A DNA stretch of 50,020 nt, taken from positions 1 through 50,020 of the forward strand of contig DLMI01000204.1 in assembly GCA_002478145.1 (NCBI GenBank), written 5' to 3'. Positions within the stretch are counted from its first letter, which is position 1; every line of letters starts with the position of its first letter. This DNA is from Acidobacteria bacterium UBA7540. Its GTDB lineage: Bacteria; Acidobacteriota; Terriglobia; UBA7540. Positions 45,759 through 50,020 of the stretch are shown here, one piece after another. The notes under the pieces were generated by a model that worked only from the letters and a program-made list of their open reading frames with translations, was not told the DNA's origin and ran no database searches. The position numbers and the translations under genes were made by a program.

Positions 45759-46000
45759 ACGATTGGAGAATGGAACGGTTATTACGTGACGACGCAGAAC
45801 CTCCTCGTCGTCATGAGCCCACCGGGTTATCGCTCGGCAGTCACCCCTTGCTATTGGCTCTCACCCAACTCCCGAACGCAGATATTCCGGAAACGAACGG
45901 GGTAGTTGTGGTCTTGCAACCGCAACTCTAATTGAGTGATTAATCCATTGAATCATTGAAAGGCGGCGCGAGTGGGCTGGCACAATTCTGTATCCTACGC

Positions 46001-46897
46001 TCAGGCCGCCTTTCCCTGAAAACGGGGCACGAACTCTTCGGCTACGAAGGTCTCTATCGAAGTTGGCGTAGTGTTCTCGGGGGAGCGCCGCTCAAGGGCC
46101 ACCATGTACCCGGAGTTGAGCGCCTCCGCCATTTCCAGAAGCAGGTCGCCCATATTGGCGGACATGCCCATCTGGGTGAGCGCCGCCTTCAGTTGCTGCG
46201 GCGGCAGTTGCACATAGGCAAGGTCGGGTTTCCCGATAGCTTTGCCGATCACTGACGCCGCTTGCTTGTAATCCAAATCGCGCTGGCCGAGCAGCTCGCG
46301 AGCTTGCTTCCCGGCAAAGGCTCGCTTCTGCAGGATCTCAGCGCAGGTAGTGCCGATGTCGCGCGCGGCGATCATGGACACGGGCAGGTCCGCGCGGAGA
46401 GGTCCGCCCACGATCCCGAAATTCCGGATCACTCCCACCTGAGGCAGCAGATTCTCCATAAAATAGCCCGCCCGCAGGTAGACGGCATTGAGGCTAGCAA
46501 GGGCGTTCAGTTTCTGCTCCAGATTGTGAAGCCCTACCACTGGGCCGGTCTTCTCAGCCTTGTCGGCGCCGACGCTGCTCAGAACAACCGCGTGCGCGAC
46601 GCGAGCCTGCCCGAGGGCCGTGGCCAAAGCATCGCTCACTCTTTCCTGATAACCCCGGAAATCCGCTGAGGCCATGCTGGGCGGCAGCATCGCATAGACG
46701 GCGCTGGCCCCGTCGAAGGCCCTCCTCAGCGCGGCTGCGTCTGTGACGTCAGCGGGGAAGGCTTCGGCGCCCTTCCGGACGAACCGCTCTAGCCGAACGG
46801 CGTCCCGGCCGATAACGCGAACCTTTTCCCCCTGAGTCAGCAGCTTTTCGGCAATCACACTACCGGTGTTTCCAGTTGCACCTGTAATGACAAACAT
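46001..46897 (-). CDS. NmrA-like NAD(P)-binding reductase
   Basis: 298 residues, atypical short-chain dehydrogenase. The Rossmann loop FVITGATGNTGSVIAEKLL gives the GxxGxxG motif at residues 6-12. Other family features are VRVIGRDAVRLERFVRKGAE, AVYAMLPPSM, VLSSVGADKA and AGYFMENLLPQ, as in NmrA/azoreductase-like proteins that bind NAD(P). The substrate is unknown. GGAGG precedes the ATG at 46897; the frame extends to 46957 without better support. Confidence 0.85.
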   Translation of the reverse strand: MFVITGATGNTGSVIAEKLLTQGEKVRVIGRDAVRLERFVRKGAEAFPADVTDAAALRRAFDGASAVYAMLPPSMASADFRGYQERVSDALATALGQARVAHAVVLSSVGADKAEKTGPVVGLHNLEQKLNALASLNAVYLRAGYFMENLLPQVGVIRNFGIVGGPLRADLPVSMIAARDIGTTCAEILQKRAFAGKQARELLGQRDLDYKQAASVIGKAIGKPDLAYVQLPPQQLKAALTQMGMSANMGDLLLEMAEALNSGYMVALERRSPENTTPTSIETFVAEEFVPRFQGKAA

Positions 46898-46984
46898 AAG
46901 GTCAACCTCCTTTTCATCCTCTATTGGATGCACCGGGGCACGCCACGGTGACATCAATCGGGTCAGGCGCGGAGCTCGCCCCGT

Positions 46985-47164
46985 TATAATCCGCAGATTC
47001 CGCAGATGACACAGATTACTATCAGGCCGACTTCAAAGCCCGCGGCCTTGAGGTAGTTGAGCAGTTGAGCCTGCTCGACCCCCCGTCAGCCGGCCCAATG
47101 CTTTCAGCTCCACCGCCGCCCCGATGACGGCGCAGGTCCTCGCATCGCGTCTTTCTTCACTCAT
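46985..47164 (-). pseudogene. GxxExxY-family gene remnant
   Basis: From the ATG at 47164 the frame reads MSEERRDARTCAVIGAA, the family N-terminus, and jumps straight to VELKALGRLTG, a conserved C-terminal segment. The central part carrying the GxxExxY motif (about 50-60 codons in intact genes) is missing. One frame over, the match continues as VEQAQLLNYLKAAGFEVGLI, so there is also a frameshift near 47080. The 3' end runs into a period-9 array. GxxExxY proteins are small PDDEXK-like proteins of unknown role. Confidence 0.7.
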
Positions 47165-47229
47165 CTGCGTCATCTGCGTAATCTGCGGATTTGTTTTTCC
47201 CCGCTTGTTATAATCCGCAGATGACACAT
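46986..47229. repeat. Inverted period-9 arrays around the GxxExxY remnant
   Basis: Left arm 46986-47020: AATCCGCAG, ATTCCGCAG, ATGACACAG, ATTACTATC. Right arm 47160-47192, inverted: CTCATCTGCG then TCATCTGCG, TAATCTGCG, GATTTG. A third partial arm in the left orientation follows at 47207-47229 (TTATAATCCGCAGATGACAC). The right arm overlaps the ATG of the remnant. Confidence 0.85.
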
Positions 47230-47519
47230 AAGAGGTGTTGAGAGGGGACTCGACTCCGCTGATACCGAGATTGGGCGACGGTGGCGTTGGTCGTCATTTG
47301 GCACGAACGCGACGGGCGGGCTGACCTCGTCATCCGTATAGGTGAGTTAGCGCGTTGTGCTGATCGAGCTGGTCAAAATGGATGGGTCTGCCGGCGTGCA
47401 GCTTGAAACAGCGCCTTAGAATCGCGACAACGATGAAACTTGAGGGCTTGCGGCGCATCGGATAACTGATGCTGTGGCGGTCAAATCCACAACAAAACCA
47501 AGATTGCGAGGAGGAAGGT

Positions 47520-48029
47520 ATGGGTTTCGGACAGGCGTTCTTACCGGAGTTTGATCATGAGATGGCGGGGGTAAGGCGGACGCTCGAACGGGTGCCGGAG
47601 GAGAAATTCGACTGGCGACCGCACCCGAAGTCGGGAACGATGGGCTGGCTGGCGTCGCACTTGGCGACGCTGCCGTCGTTCGCGGTGCGGACGATTGAGA
47701 AGGAATCGTTCGAGATTGCGCCCGGGGGCCAGCCGCCCTCGGGGCCGCCGAAGCTGAAGACGCGGCAGGAAGTGCTCGAGACGTTCGACAGGAACCGGGA
47801 CGCGGCGCGGGCGGCCATTGCCAACGTTTCGGATGAGCATCTGATGAAGACATGGACCTTGCTTTTCAACGGCAAAACCGTCTTTTCCTTGCCGCGGGCC
47901 GGAGTCCTGCGCGGCCCCTTCATGAACCATACCATTCATCATCGCGCCCAGCTTGGTGTTTACTTGCGGATGAACGACGTGCCGGTGCCTGCGCTCTACG
48001 GGCCTTCGGCGGATGAGCAATTCTCGTAG
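47520..48029 (+). CDS. DinB-like four-helix protein
   Basis: 169 residues. It fits the DinB/DUF664-like superfamily of four-helix metal proteins: [20 protein letters not shown] at the start, [14 protein letters not shown] with the first metal His, and [15 protein letters not shown] near 140 with the second pair. Relatives act in thiol-dependent or detoxifying reactions, but no substrate can be assigned. GAGGAGGAAGG precedes the ATG at 47520, better placed than the in-frame ATG at 47469. Confidence 0.8.
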   Translation: MGFGQAFLPEFDHEMAGVRRTLERVPEEKFDWRPHPKSGTMGWLASHLATLPSFAVRTIEKESFEIAPGGQPPSGPPKLKTRQEVLETFDRNRDAARAAIANVSDEHLMKTWTLLFNGKTVFSLPRAGVLRGPFMNHTIHHRAQLGVYLRMNDVPVPALYGPSADEQFS

Positions 48030-48095
48030 AGGAAGAATTCGTAGCGCCGTCTGAAATGCACCGGGAACACTTGCGCGGGGGTGGCTGGACGAGCG

Positions 48096-48132
48096 GTAGC
48101 GCGGAGTCTCGCATCCCAGAGACTCTGCGGCT
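48096..48132. repeat. GCAGACCT-family hairpin repeat, copy 5 (inverted)
   Basis: Read on the minus strand it is AGCCGCAGAGTCTC, a loop, then GAGACTCCGCGCTAC. The stem bases differ from other copies but stay paired. It lies in the leader of the BNR-repeat gene. Confidence 0.65.
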
Positions 48133-48223
48133 TTTTATCCGCGGAAGATCAAGAACCGCGGAGTTTGAAATGCACAAACCCTGCGCTACCCAGGTGGCGC
48201 GAAGCACAGAAAGGAGTGAGAAA

Positions 48224-49402
48224 ATGAGCGGAGTACGGGTACTGATTGGCACACGCAAGGGCGCGCTCATCCTGACGTCGGACGGAAAGCGCAAACGGTG
48301 GCATGTCAGCGGCCCCCACTTTGGGGGCTGGGAGATCTACCATCTGAAGGGCTCGCCCGTCGATCCGAATCGGCTGTATGCGTCGCAATCCAGCGGCTGG
48401 TTTGGGCAGATCATCCAGCGCTCCGAAGACGGTGGCAAGAGGTGGGAGGCGGCCGGAGGCGGACTGACGACCGCGCCAAGCGGCATGCCCGTTGTCGAGG
48501 GCAACAAATTCGTCTACGACACTTCTCCGGAAACCGGCAAACCTCTCACCACGCATCAGTGGTACGACGGCACGCAGCACCCCTGGGAGTTCAAGCGCGT
48601 CTGGCACCTCGAACCATCGCTGACCGATCCGGATACCGTCTATGCCGGGGTGGAAGATGCCGCCTTGTTCCGGTCGACCGACGGCGGGCAGACGTGGCAG
48701 GAGCTGGCCGGGTTGCGCGGCCACGGCACAGGGCCCGGCTGGCACCCAGGCGCCGGTGGGATGTGCCTGCACACTATTCTTCTCGATCCGAGCAATCCCG
48801 GACGGATTTTTGTCGCCATCTCGGCCGCGGGCGCCTTCCGGACCGACGATGCCGGCAAGACGTGGCGACCGATCAACCGTGGACTGAAGTCCCAATACAT
48901 CCCCGACCCGAATGCCGAAGTGGGCCATTGCGTTCACCACATCGCGATGCACCGGTCGCGCCCGAGCGTGCTATTCATGCAGAAACACTGGGACGTGATG
49001 CGCAGCGACGACGCCGGCGAGTCGTGGCAAGAGGTCAGCGGGAACTTGCCAACCGACTTCGGCTTCGTGATTGACGTTCATGCGCACGAGCCGGACACCA
49101 TCTACGTCGTCCCGATCAAAAGCGACTCGGAGCACTATCCGCCCAAGGGAAAGCTGCGCGTGTACCGCAGCCGCACGGGCGGAAACGAGTGGGAGGCGCT
49201 CACCAAAGGTCTGCCGCAACGGAACTGCTACGTCAACGTGCTGCGCGACGCGATGGCCGTCGACTCGCTCGATTCGTGCGGCGTGTATTTCGGCACCACC
49301 GGCGGGCAGGTGTTCGCGTCGGCCGACGCCGGAGACACCTGGGCGCCCATTGTCCGATATCTTCCGGCCGTGCTGTCCGTGGAGGTCCAGACACTGCCAT
49401 GA
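48224..49402 (+). CDS. BNR/Asp-box repeat beta-propeller protein
   Basis: 392 residues. At least five Asp-box-like turns are visible: [44 protein letters not shown] and [11 protein letters not shown]. These mark a sialidase- or VPS10-like beta-propeller. There is no signal peptide ([17 protein letters not shown]), so it is probably cytoplasmic. No sialidase arginine triad is evident; the reaction is unknown. The ATG at 48224 has AAAGGAG upstream; the longer frame back to 48056 crosses a repeat. It overlaps the MoaD-like gene by 4 nt. Confidence 0.8.
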   Translation: MSGVRVLIGTRKGALILTSDGKRKRWHVSGPHFGGWEIYHLKGSPVDPNRLYASQSSGWFGQIIQRSEDGGKRWEAAGGGLTTAPSGMPVVEGNKFVYDTSPETGKPLTTHQWYDGTQHPWEFKRVWHLEPSLTDPDTVYAGVEDAALFRSTDGGQTWQELAGLRGHGTGPGWHPGAGGMCLHTILLDPSNPGRIFVAISAAGAFRTDDAGKTWRPINRGLKSQYIPDPNAEVGHCVHHIAMHRSRPSVLFMQKHWDVMRSDDAGESWQEVSGNLPTDFGFVIDVHAHEPDTIYVVPIKSDSEHYPPKGKLRVYRSRTGGNEWEALTKGLPQRNCYVNVLRDAMAVDSLDSCGVYFGTTGGQVFASADAGDTWAPIVRYLPAVLSVEVQTLP

Positions 49403-49695
49403 TCCGAGTGGTGCTTCCGTATCATTTGCGGATGATGGCGCACGTGGGCGGCGAGGTGAAGCTCGACGTCAAGGGTGTGGTCACGCAGCGCTCGGTCCTC
49501 GACGCGCTCGAGGCCCGCTATCCGATGCTGCGCGGGACGATCCGCGACCAGGTCACCGAGCAACGCCGGCCGTTCTTGCGGTTCTTCGCCTGCGAGCAGG
49601 ATCTGTCCCATGAGCCGCCGGACGCCCCACTGCCCGACGCGGTCGCGACCGGGGCTGAGCCTTTTCTGGTCGTTGGGGCCATAGCTGGCGGCTAG
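49399..49695 (+). CDS. MoaD/ThiS-like ubiquitin-fold protein ending in Gly-Gly
   Basis: 98 residues. The chain starts [20 protein letters not shown], has a [18 protein letters not shown] helix, and ends [13 protein letters not shown]. The exact C-terminal Gly-Gly is the hallmark of MoaD, ThiS and related beta-grasp proteins that are adenylated and become sulfur carriers or protein tags. The ATG overlaps the stop of the BNR-repeat gene (ATGA), so the two are translated together. The partner adenylating enzyme is not in the window. This is not a typical moaD operon. Confidence 0.85.
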   Translation: MIRVVLPYHLRMMAHVGGEVKLDVKGVVTQRSVLDALEARYPMLRGTIRDQVTEQRRPFLRFFACEQDLSHEPPDAPLPDAVATGAEPFLVVGAIAGG

Positions 49696-50020
49696 GGGCC
49701 AATCGTGACCGCTGCCGATATACGTCGCGCAATTGATAGACAGTTCCCCCCAAGAAGACACCCAAATTGCAAGGTCCGCAGCCTTTTCGAGCGATACACC
49801 CTAAACATGGGATGCCTGGAACCTGCCACGACCGTCTGGCTGCGAGGTGGATGGTGACCAGGGGATTTCTCCCGGGTGTTTCAAGGGGGTGATCCTTGGT
49901 TGTCAGGCGGGAAGGGCCGATACCAACAGCTAAGCTCGCTCGGCTGGGATCACCTCCCAAAACGGGACTGGGGGGGAGTCAGAGGGAGTTACACTTATAC
50001 GAGTAGGCCAAATTAACCGG
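49696..50020. other. Window end, no gene recognised
   Basis: No supported coding region, tRNA or array. GGGTGATCC (49888-49896) and GGATCACCTCC (49947-49957) could pair as a hairpin, but no U-run follows. Confidence 0.5.

Larger units (their letters stand above)
45537..46000. other. Gap with short repeats between the MBL and NmrA-like genes
   Basis: No gene. It contains the ACGAGTG heptad array (45554-45588), the CCTCTCCCCCTTGGGGGAG palindrome (45713-45758) and a weak ATTGAATC-type repeat at about 45930-45962. A short plus-strand frame at 45956-46255 is a shadow of the NmrA-like gene. Confidence 0.65.
46898..47519. other. Gap with a decayed GxxExxY cassette
   Basis: It contains the GxxExxY remnant between period-9 arrays (46986-47229). 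From 47230 to 47505 I see no feature. GAGGAGGAAGG at 47508-47518 is the ribosome site of the next gene. Confidence 0.65.

Noticed and set aside
45956..46669. Plus-strand ORFs over the NmrA-like gene
   Set aside because: They have no domain, and the minus-strand frame is a clear Rossmann protein.

Overview
The window looks like about 50 kb of chromosome from a soil-type Acidobacteriota bacterium with moderately high GC. This rests on three things: a secreted protein with the VWFA-related domain seen mainly in that phylum (35233-37443), a very large Oar-like TonB-dependent receptor with an N-terminal carboxypeptidase-regulatory-like domain (31571-35050), and the style of the housekeeping genes. 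There is no rRNA, CRISPR array or prophage. One DDE transposase is cut by the left edge.

Layout. 1-690: end of a transposase. 814-7845: TPR lipoprotein-like gene, ispE, tRNA-Gln, prs, then rplY-pth-rpsF-rpsR-rplI. 8011-10694: dnaB and alr. 10695-12902: an accessory patch with decayed repeats, a broken BrnT-like toxin with its antitoxin-like partner, and a DUF104/PIN toxin-antitoxin pair between two direct repeats. 12903-20089 (minus): histidine operon hisI-hisG-hisD-hisC-hisB-hisH-hisF-hisA, mostly with 4-nt stop/start overlaps, behind a promoter and a terminator-like hairpin. 20382-22971 (minus): eno and glgC. 23473-29056: DUF4097 protein, a KdpD split into two divergent genes, kdpE and a dGTPase-like gene; no kdpFABC is present. 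29320-37443: GNAT, Spy-like, DUF5666, TonB receptor and VWFA genes. 37501-41015: methionine operon metY-metX-metW behind a SAM-I riboswitch. 41382-46897 (minus): AzgA-type purine permease, purB, an MBL-fold hydrolase and an NmrA-like reductase. 46986-50020: a GxxExxY remnant, a DinB-like protein, and a BNR-repeat protein overlapping a MoaD/ThiS-like protein that ends in Gly-Gly.

The most unusual feature is the repeat content of the gaps between genes. At least thirteen loci carry short degenerate tandem arrays whose unit is 7 nt, although the unit sequence differs completely from locus to locus (CGAAATT, CCCTTTA, GCTAGGG, TTTCAGC, CAGTAAG, CAATCGG, GTAGGTG, ACGAGTG and others). Many occur as two arms in inverted orientation, so the transcript could form a long stem. 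The arms fit tightly between genes: seven heptads end exactly at the pth ATG, and the stop codons of hisH, glgC and the Spy-like gene lie inside arrays. In the his operon, two inverted arms enclose a gene of the S23/four-helix-bundle family and fill the whole hisH-hisF gap. That is the architecture of the intervening sequences known in some bacterial 23S rRNA genes, here placed in a protein operon. Near 47 kb, period-9 arms enclose a decayed GxxExxY gene in the same way. I regard this arm-cargo-arm pattern as the best candidate for an undescribed system.

Other dispersed elements include a palindrome inserted in frame into hisF (+21 residues), a 132-bp MITE with 14-bp terminal repeats and a TTAG duplication between hisG and hisD, a 128-bp palindrome between the two KdpD halves, and several hairpin families. 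All functional calls come from reading the sequence; no database search was run.
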